The translations under genes were made by a program, and so were the position numbers. This document shows positions 18,986-28,440 of a DNA stretch of 64,000 nucleotides, piece after piece. How positions within the stretch are numbered: the first letter of the stretch is position 1; each line of letters starts with the position of its first letter. Location: the NCBI RefSeq assembly GCF_002218045.2, contig NZ_AP018685.1, positions 124,001 to 188,000 of the forward strand. Reading direction: 5' to 3'. The notes beneath the pieces are model-generated. The model was not told the DNA's origin. It searched no databases and was given only the letters and a program-made list of their open reading frames with translations. This DNA is from Vibrio rumoiensis (GTDB lineage Bacteria > Pseudomonadota > Gammaproteobacteria > Enterobacterales > Vibrionaceae).

Positions 18986-19966
18986 ATGCTACGTCTAGCC
19001 ATTATAGGGACAAACTGGATCACTGAGCGTTTTGTGCAAGCGGCATTAGAAGTCAATGAGTTTGAATTAACCGGCGTGTACTCTCGCACCGAAGCGCGAG
19101 CAGCCGAGTTTGCCGCGCCGTTTAACGCAAAAGCACAATGTTTTACTGATTTACAAGCGATGGCGCAAAGTGATGCGTTTGATGCGGTCTACATCGCTAG
19201 CCCGAACTCTCTGCACTATGAGCAAAGTGTGTTGATGCTAGAAAATGGCAAGCATGTGATTTGTGAAAAGCCGATTGCCTCGAATATCACCCAAGCCGAG
19301 CACATGTACCAAGTGGCAGAACAAAATGGCGTAGTGTTATTTGAAGCATTCAAAACCGAATACTTACCTAACTTTGGACTGATTAACCAACATCTCGATA
19401 AGCTTGGTAAATTGCATAAAGTGTTTATTAACTACTGCCAATATTCATCGCGTTATCAGCGCTATCTTGATGGTGAAAATCCGAATACCTTTAATCCTGA
19501 ATTTTCGAATGGCTCAATCATGGATATCGGTTTCTACTGTGTATCCAGTGCAGTAGCGTTATTCGGTGAACCTCAACACATTAAAGCGAGCGCTCACTTA
19601 CTTGAATCGGGTGTTGATGCACACGGTACGGTTATCCTGAGTTATCCAGAACATGATGTGGTGATTTCTCACTCTAAAGTGTCTGATTCGAATATCCCAA
19701 GTGAGATCCAGGGTGAAGCGGGTTCAATGATTATTGAGCACATTTCAGAATGCGATCATATTGTATTGAAATTGCGTGGTGAAGAAGCACAGACTCTGAG
19801 CGTTCCTCAAGTTGAAAACACCATGACTTATGAAGCTTCCATTTTTGCTGAGCAAATCAAGCGAGGTCAGCTGTGCCAAACAGCCAAAGCGAGAGCATTG
19901 GGAGTTTCGCGCATTAGCACTGAAGTGAGAAAGCAAGTTGGGGTCGTTTTCCCGGCGGATCAATAA
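18986..19966 (+). CDS. Gfo/Idh/MocA family NAD(P)-dependent oxidoreductase
   Basis: A 326-residue dehydrogenase with an N-terminal Rossmann fold (LAIIGTNWITERFVQAALEV, an atypical nucleotide loop shared by a subgroup of the family). The conserved EKPIASN motif (about residues 94-100) carries the usual catalytic lysine, and GSIMDIGFYCVSSAVALFG lies in the C-terminal domain. An AAGGA site precedes the start. The substrate, likely a sugar or related polyol, is unknown. It is flanked by terminators, so it appears to be its own unit. Confidence 0.88.
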   Translation: MLRLAIIGTNWITERFVQAALEVNEFELTGVYSRTEARAAEFAAPFNAKAQCFTDLQAMAQSDAFDAVYIASPNSLHYEQSVLMLENGKHVICEKPIASNITQAEHMYQVAEQNGVVLFEAFKTEYLPNFGLINQHLDKLGKLHKVFINYCQYSSRYQRYLDGENPNTFNPEFSNGSIMDIGFYCVSSAVALFGEPQHIKASAHLLESGVDAHGTVILSYPEHDVVISHSKVSDSNIPSEIQGEAGSMIIEHISECDHIVLKLRGEEAQTLSVPQVENTMTYEASIFAEQIKRGQLCQTAKARALGVSRISTEVRKQVGVVFPADQ

Positions 19967-20014
19967 TCGCATTTCCAGCAGAGGTTGAAGCTAAATAAGC
20001 GCTATCTCTAAATA

Positions 20015-20051
20015 ACAAAGCGCCAGTTAATCGAATTAGCTGGCGCTTTGT
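20015..20051. terminator. Bidirectional terminator
   Basis: A perfect 12-bp stem ACAAAGCGCCAG/CTGGCGCTTTGT lies between the convergent oxidoreductase and outer-membrane protein genes, with moderately T-rich flanks on both strands. Confidence 0.8.
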
Positions 20052-20081
20052 TGTTCATATTACAATAAGAAGAGTGAAAGC

Positions 20082-21212
20082 TTAGAATCGCCCATTGACC
20101 ATTAAGATCATTTGTCGGCGATCGCCCACCACCCCAGTGTACTCAATGGCTGATGATAAATGTTTATTGATATTAAAGTTTACCCCTAAAATACCGCCCC
20201 ATTTGTCGGTGTTTTCTTGGTCAACTTTAAATGCAATGGTATGTGGCGAATCGAAATCTCGAGAGGCCTCCATGGTTTCAAGGTTAAAGCCACCCGAAAT
20301 CGTTTGATTACTATCCATATAACTCGCACCGGTGTACAGGTTTAACTCTAAGCCATGCTCGAGGGCAAAGGTATAGCCTACCCGAGGTTGAATGTTCAGT
20401 GTGCCACCCGATACATTGGTTTTTTTCATATTGGTTTGGGTATAAACGATAGGCATCGTATAAAACCAATCGCCACTAGCTCCTGCTAGCATCGCCCCAA
20501 AACTGTAGTTATAACCCTCAATCTCAGCTTCAGCATTGAGACGCCAAGGTTCACCATTAAAAATATCCGGTGGTGTATCTGGTTTCAGTGCACTACCTGC
20601 TCGGCATTTTACGGGGTTTTTGGCACAGTAAGCCTGTATGCCATCATTAATTGCATTGGTAACCGGATCGCTAGTTACCACGCTGCCTTTGGGCATACTC
20701 ATCTTAATATCTATGGTGCCCTTAATTCGGCCAACGGTAGCAAACACATTGAGAAAAGGTAAAACCCATGCATCGAGTTTTAATTGGGGCGTGTTGGTTT
20801 TACTACGAAATCGATCAAAAGATAGAAAGTTAATATCAATATTTGCCGGGCCGCCATAGCCGACTTTCATATTGCTAATAGTCTGATCTTGCTCGATATA
20901 ACTGTATAAAAAACTGACACCAAAAGGCAGAGGTAAATCGTAACCATTGTAAATAGCGACCTGCCCACCAATCGGTAATATTCTATCCCACACCTTATCT
21001 GAGTTAGCAGGGCGATTGGGCCCTGGGTTAATCACTTTAGGTTTACCCGTCTCCGCTGGGCTTTCTGTAACCATTGTTTTAGGGACAGTCGTGACTTCTC
21101 CAATTTGGCTAGCGGCATAAGCGTAAGAAAGCAAAGCACTGGCACTATAAGCAGCCATGATGGTTAATAGGCGTGTAATAGGATAATGCCAAAGATAAGG
21201 TCGGAGCGACAT
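20082..21212 (-). CDS. Predicted outer-membrane beta-barrel protein, paralogue A
   Basis: I do not recognise a named family. The 376-residue protein has a signal sequence ending near residue 33 (SYAYA), a low-complexity proline/threonine region, and then alternating beta-strand patterns. It ends in aromatic F (ILMVNGRF), the usual last residue of barrel proteins needing BamA. Long stretches match the product of 22131-23282: NGYDLPLPFG, DAWVLPFLN, WFYTMPI, NIQPRVGY, and the C-terminal EYTG..GDR block. A two-cysteine loop (CAKNPVKC) lies near the middle. Location is inferred; function unknown. Confidence 0.7.
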   Translation of the reverse strand: MSLRPYLWHYPITRLLTIMAAYSASALLSYAYAASQIGEVTTVPKTMVTESPAETGKPKVINPGPNRPANSDKVWDRILPIGGQVAIYNGYDLPLPFGVSFLYSYIEQDQTISNMKVGYGGPANIDINFLSFDRFRSKTNTPQLKLDAWVLPFLNVFATVGRIKGTIDIKMSMPKGSVVTSDPVTNAINDGIQAYCAKNPVKCRAGSALKPDTPPDIFNGEPWRLNAEAEIEGYNYSFGAMLAGASGDWFYTMPIVYTQTNMKKTNVSGGTLNIQPRVGYTFALEHGLELNLYTGASYMDSNQTISGGFNLETMEASRDFDSPHTIAFKVDQENTDKWGGILGVNFNINKHLSSAIEYTGVVGDRRQMILMVNGRF

Positions 21213-21413
21213 AGAATAAGTCCATTCATCTCTATTGTGACATTGATGGGGCGTTAAGTGACTATTATTAGTGTAGTAATAATTAACATCAATGTATTGG
21301 TATTTTGAAAATGATATGTTAAAGGATATTTACATTGATTACACACAAATTAGCTGGCTGAACAGTAAATATTTACCGTCAAGAATTAAGCATGAACAGC
21401 AATGTGTGAAAGG

Positions 21414-22055
21414 CTAGTTTGAAACGCGAATATAAAAACCAATATGACCATCGTGATCGTCGTAACTGGCTTTACCGCCCAATGCAATATTCTCGGTAAA
21501 GTAATAGTTCATTTCGGCAGACGTTTGTAGGTAAGCACGGTCATAGGCGTATTTTGCTCCGATGTCGGCCCCCATTTCAAGATTACGGCTCAAGCTATAG
21601 CGAAGCCCCGCTAATCCACGAACTCCAATACTATGATCATCATAATCGATACCGATAATTTCATCGGCAGTAGAGCTGGTATCACGATCTTTATACCAGT
21701 CATAACCTAATTCGCCACCAAATACGGCATCAAGGGAAGGATTAAGAGGTATGCGATATAGTGCACCAAATGCGAGATCACTTTGGTTGAATTTGGAGTC
21801 GTAAGCATCTTTACCAGTAGGAAAGTCACCATCATGAAGAAAGTAGTTTTGGTAATGGCCAGTAAAGATCCAATTTTCATTGATCATGTAACTGCCTGCT
21901 AATTTGATATCTAAACCATCGGTTTGCCAACCGGCACCAATTTGAAAATTATTGTAATTATAAGGCGAGTCGTAAGCTCGGTAATCTGGGTTGGTTAAGC
22001 TCGTGATTGGAGTTCCTGTCCAATACGAGAGTAACGAAAAAAGCAAAATGAACAT
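21414..22055 (-). CDS. Predicted small outer-membrane beta-barrel protein
   Basis: 213 residues. A hydrophobic start (MFILLFSLLSYWTG) is followed by amphipathic strands rich in Y, G and D. The C-terminus (HIGFYIRVSN) does not end in phenylalanine but is strand-like. It is not closely similar to its two neighbours, which are paralogues of each other. An AAGGA lies about 11 bases upstream. A stop codon in frame 45 bases upstream rules out a much longer start. It may be an OmpW/YfaZ-like porin-fold protein; that is a guess. Confidence 0.6.
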   Translation of the reverse strand: MFILLFSLLSYWTGTPITSLTNPDYRAYDSPYNYNNFQIGAGWQTDGLDIKLAGSYMINENWIFTGHYQNYFLHDGDFPTGKDAYDSKFNQSDLAFGALYRIPLNPSLDAVFGGELGYDWYKDRDTSSTADEIIGIDYDDHSIGVRGLAGLRYSLSRNLEMGADIGAKYAYDRAYLQTSAEMNYYFTENIALGGKASYDDHDGHIGFYIRVSN

Positions 22056-22130
22056 AACTGAGTCTAATCCTTGAAGGCGATGTTTAAAATTCTACGTCAA
22101 TGATGCTGATAAAAGACGAGTAAAAAATGC

Positions 22131-23282
22131 TTAAAAGCGAGTGTTAAGCATAAACAAGAACTGTTTACGGTCGCCGCCTAACCCGGTGTATTCTAAATCC
22201 GTGGATAAGTATTGATTAATATCGAGTGCAAATCCAATAATTCCGGCCCATGGTCGCTGATTTTCTTGATGGACGCTAAATGGCAAGCTGTTGTCAGCAT
22301 GAATATCATCAACCGCTTTTCTTTCATCTAAGCTAAAGCTACCAAAGATATCTTGGCTGGTTTTCATATAACCGGCGCCAGTATAAATATTTAGCTTAGT
22401 TCCATAGTTTAAATCAAAGCCATAACCCACACGCGGTTGAATATTAATGGTATTGCCGTCCACACTGGTTTTTTTCATGCGAGTCTGAGTATAGGTAATT
22501 GGCATAGTATAAAACCACCGGCCTGAGGCTCCAGCAATTAGCGCACCAAAAGTATACGTGTAGCCATCTAATTCGGCTGATGGGTGAATATGCGCATCGC
22601 GCGAGAGTGTACTACCAATTTTCTCTCGTAATCTACGGCATGCGGCACCTGATATACCTGGATTACATGGGTTAAGGTGTGGTGCAATATCGTTAACAAG
22701 TCTCTCACCACCGATCGTCATATCTAAATCGGCATCTCCTTTGAGTTTACCGACCGTCGTAAAGATATTTAAAAAGGGGAGAACCCAAGCATCAAACTTG
22801 ATTTGTGGTGTTTTGGTTGTGGTGTAGAAGTTATCGAATTTGAATAGATCTGGATTGATATCCGACATAGGAATTGATAAGCGACCGCCCAACGAGTTAG
22901 CCCCAACACGGATATTACTAATGTCTTGGTGTTGCTTTACTTGAGTGTATAAAAAGCTGATACCGAATGGCAGTGGGAGGTCATAACCATTATAAATGAC
23001 TTGTTGGCCGCCAAATGGCAGAACATGATCCCAAACCCGCTTATTTTTTTTAGATGCTTCAGATTCCTGATGAGAGTGATTTGATGATGATGTTTGAATG
23101 GTTGATGAAAAGACGTCGCTATCATTAATCTCAGTTTGAGATGCTTGCTCGTTTGGTGAGAGCATGATGCTGGCCGAGGCTTGAGTTCCAGCATAGGCTG
23201 GTATAATACAGGCGAATGTCGCCCCAAGCACCGATATTAATCGAGGCAGCACTTCAAGAGGAGAAGAAAAAATTGGTTTCAT
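22131..23282 (-). CDS. Predicted outer-membrane beta-barrel protein, paralogue B
   Basis: 383 residues, clearly paralogous to the 20082-21212 product along most of its length. The signal peptide covers about residues 1-32 (ending AYA). A serine/asparagine-rich linker follows, then a barrel-like region with the shared blocks NGYDLPLPFG, DAWVLPFLN, WFYTMPI and NIQPRVGY, and a terminal phenylalanine. A cysteine pair (CNPGISGAAC) sits at the same place as the pair in paralogue A. The three genes run in the same direction but gaps of 75-200 bp leave operon status open. Function unknown. Confidence 0.7.
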   Translation of the reverse strand: MKPIFSSPLEVLPRLISVLGATFACIIPAYAGTQASASIMLSPNEQASQTEINDSDVFSSTIQTSSSNHSHQESEASKKNKRVWDHVLPFGGQQVIYNGYDLPLPFGISFLYTQVKQHQDISNIRVGANSLGGRLSIPMSDINPDLFKFDNFYTTTKTPQIKFDAWVLPFLNIFTTVGKLKGDADLDMTIGGERLVNDIAPHLNPCNPGISGAACRRLREKIGSTLSRDAHIHPSAELDGYTYTFGALIAGASGRWFYTMPITYTQTRMKKTSVDGNTINIQPRVGYGFDLNYGTKLNIYTGAGYMKTSQDIFGSFSLDERKAVDDIHADNSLPFSVHQENQRPWAGIIGFALDINQYLSTDLEYTGLGGDRKQFLFMLNTRF

Positions 23283-23552
23283 GTGATGATGTCTTTTTAT
23301 TATAGGTATAAATAGCGAAAAATATCGTCGTTATCCATAACTAAGTATCAGCGTAATAAAAAATGCGCTGACAATGAATCATCCTAATGCATTGGTATTG
23401 TTATATTGAAACTTGGGTTATCAGGCTATTTAGGCTGGCTGATAAAAAATAGCGAGGTGCTAAATTAACCCTATGATTACTGGTGTTATATTACACACTT
23501 GGGCAGTAAGTGTCACGGTTGTGATGAAAATCACTGAAATTAGGAAGCATTA
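23283..23552. other. AT-rich intergenic region upstream of paralogue B
   Basis: No gene, repeat or recognised operator was seen between the paralogue B start and the gor terminator. A TATAAAT-like box near 23308-23314 on the plus strand is not placed for either neighbour. The region presumably holds the promoter of paralogue B. Confidence 0.4.
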
Positions 23553-23584
23553 AAAATAAAAAGCCCCACGAAAGAGTGAGGCTT
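23553..23584 (-). terminator. Terminator of gor
   Basis: On the minus strand, AAGCCTCAC and GTGGGGCTT form a stem with one mismatch, followed by TTTATTTTT. Confidence 0.8.
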
Positions 23585-23608
23585 CATCATCACGATTGGT
23601 GAGTTAAA

Positions 23609-24964
23609 TTAACGCATGGTCACAAACTCTTCAGAGCCCGTTGGGTGAATCGCGACAACCGCGTCGAAATCGGCCTTGGTTGCGCCCATCTTCATTGCTA
23701 CCGCAAAACCTTGGATCATTTCATCGACCGTGAAGCCAATGCCGTGGAGGCCAACCACTTTTTCATCTTCCCCAGCGCATACTAATTTCATTTTGCATGG
23801 CTGACGATGTGAAGTCACCGCGGTGTACATCGCTGTAAAACCTGAGGTGTACACTTTGATGTTGTCTTCACCGTATTGGGCTTTGGCATCTTGCTCGGTT
23901 AGACCAATCGTACCAATTGGTGGGTGGCTAAATACTACTGTTGGTACTAGGTCATAATCCATCTTAGCGTTGGTTTTACCGTTAAATAAACGCTCAGACA
24001 ATTGACGACCCGCTTTTACCGCAACCGGAGTCAGCTCAATGCCGCCTTCCATGATGTCACCCACACAGTAGATGCCTTTGACATTGGTTTCTTGGTATTC
24101 ATCCACTTTGATGTAGCCACGTTCGTTAGTAGCTACGCCGGTTACATCTAGGTTAATCGCATCAGTGGCAGGGTGGCGACCAATCGCCCAGATTAAAGTA
24201 TCCACATTTTGGCTTTCACCGTTTTCTAGGTGTAGGGTAATGCTGCCGTCGGCTTCTTTAACCACTTCTTTAGGTACGGAATTCGTGTGTAGGGTTGGAC
24301 CTTCAGTATTCATCACTTCCACTAAGGTCTCGACAATCATTGGATCGAAGCTACGTAGTGGGGATTCTTTACGGACAAAGAGATGGGTTTCTGTACCTAG
24401 TGCACTTAATACACCTGCAATCTCAACCGCGATATAGCCTGCACCCACCACAGCAACACGTTTTGGCTGCTCATTGAGCTCAAAGAAACCATTAGAATCA
24501 ATACCGTGTTCAGCACCCGGAACGTTTGGAATGGTTGGACGGCCACCTACCGCGATCAGAATATGATCGGCGGTGTATAGCTCGCCGTTTACTTCAACGG
24601 TTTTTGCATCAACAAACTTAGCAAAGCCACGGATAACATTGATTTTGTTATTGCCGAGTACGCGATCGTAAGACTGGTGAATACGGCCAATATACGCTTG
24701 ACGGTTTTCCACCATTTTGGCCCAGTTGAAACTTTTCAGTTCAACATCAAAGCCATAATCTTTGGAGTACAGGTTGATTGCTTCCGCCACTTGAGCGCCA
24801 TGCCACATGACCTTTTTTGGTACACAACCCACGTTTACACAGGTGCCACCTAGGTCTTGAGCTTCGATCAGCGCCACTTTTGCGCCGTACATGGCTGCGC
24901 GATTCGCAGAAGCAATACCGCCGCTACCACCGCCAATACAAATATAATCAAAATGCGTTGTCAT
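23609..24964 (-). CDS. gor: Glutathione-disulfide reductase
   Basis: Reduces glutathione disulfide with NADPH and FAD to keep cytoplasmic thiols reduced. The 451-residue protein has the FAD motif [10 protein letters not shown] near the N-terminus, the redox-active disulfide CVNVGC (Cys42, Cys47), the NADP-binding [17 protein letters not shown] and the C-terminal HPTGSEEFV containing the catalytic histidine. A GGAG site precedes the start. The gor-rlmJ-prlC neighbourhood is conserved in enterics. Confidence 0.97.
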   Translation of the reverse strand: MTTHFDYICIGGGSGGIASANRAAMYGAKVALIEAQDLGGTCVNVGCVPKKVMWHGAQVAEAINLYSKDYGFDVELKSFNWAKMVENRQAYIGRIHQSYDRVLGNNKINVIRGFAKFVDAKTVEVNGELYTADHILIAVGGRPTIPNVPGAEHGIDSNGFFELNEQPKRVAVVGAGYIAVEIAGVLSALGTETHLFVRKESPLRSFDPMIVETLVEVMNTEGPTLHTNSVPKEVVKEADGSITLHLENGESQNVDTLIWAIGRHPATDAINLDVTGVATNERGYIKVDEYQETNVKGIYCVGDIMEGGIELTPVAVKAGRQLSERLFNGKTNAKMDYDLVPTVVFSHPPIGTIGLTEQDAKAQYGEDNIKVYTSGFTAMYTAVTSHRQPCKMKLVCAGEDEKVVGLHGIGFTVDEMIQGFAVAMKMGATKADFDAVVAIHPTGSEEFVTMR

Positions 24965-25064
24965 TCTGTTCTCCGTAACCTGTTATGTATATGTTGTTCA
25001 TAATGAGGGTGCTGAATGGATTCTACAACCCTATTGTTATTCTGTTGTGACTTTGCCGCCGATT

Positions 25065-25901
25065 CTATTCTGGAACGATCCATTCGACTTTATGATGGCC
25101 AGTATTTGGTGCAATTGCTTGTTGCAGCATCGGTAAAATCTCAGTCATTTGGCTTTCTAATTTCCACGGTGGGTTAATTACGATCATACCCGAAGCGGTC
25201 ATGCCTCGTTCCGTGCTGTCAGGAGACACACCGAGTTCAATTTGCAGAATTTTACGAATGCCTAAATCTTGCAGACCAGCAATCATGTCATCAATCGTGC
25301 TGCGATAGACCACAGGGTACCAAATTGCATACACACCGGTAGCCCAACGTTTATAACTTTGTGCGATGGCTTTCACCACATCTTGATATTCATGCGCCAA
25401 CTCGTAAGGCGGATCGATCAACACTAAGCCGCGACGCTCTTTGGGTGGCAAACACGCTTTTAAGTGTTCGAAGCCATCTTTTTGATGAATGCTGACTTGG
25501 CGATCACGATGAAACTCTTGTTCTAAAAGCGGGTGATCGCTTGGGTGTAACTCAGTCAATACCATACGGTCATTGGGGCGTAAGTGAGCACGTGCTACGC
25601 GTGGAGAGCCCGGATAATAACGCAATTCGTCATCACCATTTAATGCTTTTATGGCCGCTAAGTAGCTGCTGACATCTTCCGGTAAATCTTGCCCCCAAAT
25701 ACGTGCAATGCCTTGTTTGTATTCGCCTGTTTTCTCCGACCATTCGTGGGTTAAGTCATAGCGGCCGACACCTGCATGGGTATCGTGGTATACGAAAGGC
25801 TTATCCTTTTGCTTAAGCGCATTTAAAATTAAGCTTTGTACGATGTGCTTTACGACATCGGCATGGTTGCCGGCGTGAAAACTATGGCGATAACTCAGCA
25901 T
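25065..25901 (-). CDS. rlmJ: 23S rRNA (adenine-2030-N6)-methyltransferase RlmJ
   Basis: Methylates A2030 of 23S rRNA using S-adenosylmethionine. The protein opens MLSYRHSFHAGNHADVVKH, the family signature, and contains the catalytic DPPYE motif in GLVLIDPPYELAHEYQ, typical of N6-adenine methyltransferases. Length is 278 residues, usual for the family. It lies between gor and prlC, as in E. coli, and is divergent from prlC. Confidence 0.96.
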   Translation of the reverse strand: MLSYRHSFHAGNHADVVKHIVQSLILNALKQKDKPFVYHDTHAGVGRYDLTHEWSEKTGEYKQGIARIWGQDLPEDVSSYLAAIKALNGDDELRYYPGSPRVARAHLRPNDRMVLTELHPSDHPLLEQEFHRDRQVSIHQKDGFEHLKACLPPKERRGLVLIDPPYELAHEYQDVVKAIAQSYKRWATGVYAIWYPVVYRSTIDDMIAGLQDLGIRKILQIELGVSPDSTERGMTASGMIVINPPWKLESQMTEILPMLQQAIAPNTGHHKVEWIVPE

Positions 25902-26071
25902 GGTCTATCTCTTGGAATTGGGTCAATATTGTGTTCTATGATACCGAATATTATGGTGCCTTGCCTGATAAAAGAGAGCCCAAAGCAGTTTTTACTTTCA
26001 GTGCCATTGAAATTTGCCTCGTTAGGCTACATTTATACCGAGATAAGAGTTTATAAATATAGAAGAATCAC

Positions 26072-26154
26072 TATACCCAAAGTCATTGGGGTTGCAGTCA
26101 GGCGATCGGCGAATGAACGCTGTCAACCAAGCAACGTCAAGTACAAAGGGGATA
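26072..26154. repeat. Short ERIC-like palindromic element
   Basis: 83 bp between rlmJ and prlC begin with TATACCC and end with GGGGATA. The ends are partly complementary, and the inner sequence (GGCGAATGAACGC, GTCAACCAAGCAACG) resembles ERIC/IRU elements known in enterics and vibrios. The usual central segment seems to be missing. It lies 19 bases upstream of the prlC start and would be in its leader. Confidence 0.6.
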
Positions 26155-26173
26155 CACGACTAAGGAAGCATTC

Positions 26174-28228
26174 ATGTCTAATCCGTTACTCTCGTTCGTT
26201 GAATCTCAAGATGGTTTACCACCGTTTTCTCAAATTAAACCAGAACACGTACAACCTGCTGTAGAACAAGCGATTGCTGATTGCCGCGCGCAAGTTGAAA
26301 AGGTACTTGCTGGTGGCCTAACTCCAAGCTGGGATACCATCTGCGAGCCATTAACGGAAACCGATGATCGTTTAAGCCGTCTTTGGTCGCCTGTGAGCCA
26401 CTTAAACTCGGTGCAAAATAGTGAAGCATTACGTGAAGCCTATGAAGCTTGTTTGCCTTTGTTATCTGAGTACGGCACTTGGGTTGGCCAACATAAAGGT
26501 TTGTATGAAGCGTATAAAGCCATTAAAGCAAGTGATGAATTTACAAGCCTTAATACCGCACAGCAAAAATCGATTACCGATGCCTTAAAAGACTTTGAAT
26601 TATCGGGTATTGGTTTGCCTGCCGATCAACAAAAACGTTATGGCGAGATCAGCAAGCGCTTATCAGAACTGGGCTCTAAGTTCTCAAATAATGTGCTCGA
26701 TGCCACTATGGGTTGGAGCAAACATATTACCGATGAGGCTGAGCTGGCGGGCATGCCAGAATCCGCAATGGCCGCAGCCAAAGCCAATGCCGAAGCGAAA
26801 GAATTAGACGGTTGGTTACTCACGCTAGAAATGCCATCTTACATTCCAGTGATGACTTATTGTGATAACCAAGCACTGCGCCAAGAAATGTATGAAGCGT
26901 TTGTGACTCGCGCCTCTGATCGTGGTCCAAATGCGGGTAAGTGGGACAACACTGAAGTGATGGCAGAAGAACTAAAACTGCGCCATGAAATCGCGCGTCT
27001 GCTTGGCTTTAACTCTTACGCTGAAAAATCACTGGCGACCAAAATGGCTGAAACGCCGGCGCAAGTGATGGAGTTTTTAAATAACTTAGCCACCAAAGCT
27101 AAGCCACAAGGTGAACGCGAAGTCGAAGAATTACGTCAATTCGCTGAGCAAGAATGTGGCGTGACCGAATTAAACCTGTGGGACATTGCGTACTACAGCG
27201 AAAAGCAGAAACAAAAACTGTTCCAAATTTCAGATGAAGAACTGCGTCCATATTTCCCAGAATCCAAAGCGGTTTCAGGCCTATTTGAAGTATTAAATCG
27301 TGTGTTTGGTATGACGGTTACCGAAAAGCAAGGCGTGGATGTATGGCATGACTCGGTACGTTTCTTTGAAATCACCGATAGCCAAGGCCAGTTGCGTGGT
27401 AGCTTTTACTTAGACTTATACGCTCGCGAGCACAAACGTGGCGGTGCTTGGATGGATGAGTGCCGGGTGCGTCGTCAACTTGCCGATGGTTCAACCCAAT
27501 CGCCAGTGGCCTACTTAACTTGTAACTTCAACAAGCCTGTCGGTGGCAAGCCTGCACTATTTACTCATGATGAAGTGGTGACGTTATTCCACGAATTTGG
27601 TCACGGTATTCACCACATGCTGACGCAAGTTGATGTGGCGGCGGTATCGGGCATTAACGGTGTGCCTTGGGATGCGGTTGAATTGCCAAGTCAGTTCCTA
27701 GAAAACTGGTGCTGGGAAGAAGAAGCGCTATCGTTCATCTCGGGGCATTATGAAACGGGTGAACCTTTACCAAAAGCGATGCTCGATAAAATGCTCGCGG
27801 CGAAGAACTTCCAATCAGCGATGTTTATTTTACGTCAGTTAGAATTTGGTCTATTCGACTTCTCGCTGCATTCACAATACGACCCTGAAATTGGCGCAAA
27901 AGTGCTAGAAACTTTAGCGGAGGTGAAATCGAAAGTCGCGGTTCTGCCAAGCTTAGAGTGGAACCGTTTCTCTCATGCCTTCAGCCACATTTTTGCTGGT
28001 GGTTACAGCGCGGGTTACTACAGTTACTTATGGGCCGAATTGTTATCAAGTGATGCCTACTCTCGTTTTGAGGAAGAAGGGATTTTTAATAAACAAACGG
28101 GTCAGAGTTTCTTGAACAACATCCTAGAAATGGGCGGCAGTGAAGAGCCGATGGAATTGTTCAAACGCTTCCGCGGCCGTGAGCCACAAATTGATGCGCT
28201 ATTGCGTCATGCGGGAATTGAGGGATAG
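26174..28228 (+). CDS. prlC: Oligopeptidase A
   Basis: A cytoplasmic M3 family zinc metallopeptidase that degrades oligopeptides, including cleaved signal peptides. The zinc-binding HEFGH motif is at residues 473-477, with the downstream ENWCWEEEAL glutamate block. Length is 684 residues, close to the E. coli enzyme. An AAGGAAG site precedes the ATG. It is divergent from rlmJ. The ERIC-like element in its leader may influence expression. Confidence 0.97.
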   Translation: MSNPLLSFVESQDGLPPFSQIKPEHVQPAVEQAIADCRAQVEKVLAGGLTPSWDTICEPLTETDDRLSRLWSPVSHLNSVQNSEALREAYEACLPLLSEYGTWVGQHKGLYEAYKAIKASDEFTSLNTAQQKSITDALKDFELSGIGLPADQQKRYGEISKRLSELGSKFSNNVLDATMGWSKHITDEAELAGMPESAMAAAKANAEAKELDGWLLTLEMPSYIPVMTYCDNQALRQEMYEAFVTRASDRGPNAGKWDNTEVMAEELKLRHEIARLLGFNSYAEKSLATKMAETPAQVMEFLNNLATKAKPQGEREVEELRQFAEQECGVTELNLWDIAYYSEKQKQKLFQISDEELRPYFPESKAVSGLFEVLNRVFGMTVTEKQGVDVWHDSVRFFEITDSQGQLRGSFYLDLYAREHKRGGAWMDECRVRRQLADGSTQSPVAYLTCNFNKPVGGKPALFTHDEVVTLFHEFGHGIHHMLTQVDVAAVSGINGVPWDAVELPSQFLENWCWEEEALSFISGHYETGEPLPKAMLDKMLAAKNFQSAMFILRQLEFGLFDFSLHSQYDPEIGAKVLETLAEVKSKVAVLPSLEWNRFSHAFSHIFAGGYSAGYYSYLWAELLSSDAYSRFEEEGIFNKQTGQSFLNNILEMGGSEEPMELFKRFRGREPQIDALLRHAGIEG

Positions 28229-28279
28229 GAAGAGCGGTTACTAGTCCCTAGTTTCTGGGCGTAGTCGTTGCAAATCGAT

Positions 28280-28313
28280 AAGCGATCAATATTTTGTATT
28301 GGTCGCTTTTTTT
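28280..28313 (+). terminator. Terminator of prlC
   Basis: Stem AAGCGATCAATA with TATTGGTCGCTT around a TTTTG loop, followed by TTTTTT. Confidence 0.88.
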
Positions 28314-28440
28314 ATGAGTTAATTGGGGTCGTTTGCTCGGAAATGATAGGCGAGACTTATACTGATGTTTATCTCCGCAATTTAGGTTAAGTAAGCAATT
28401 TATTTTTATCTGATACTTGTTGGCGAAAGAGAGGTAAAGA

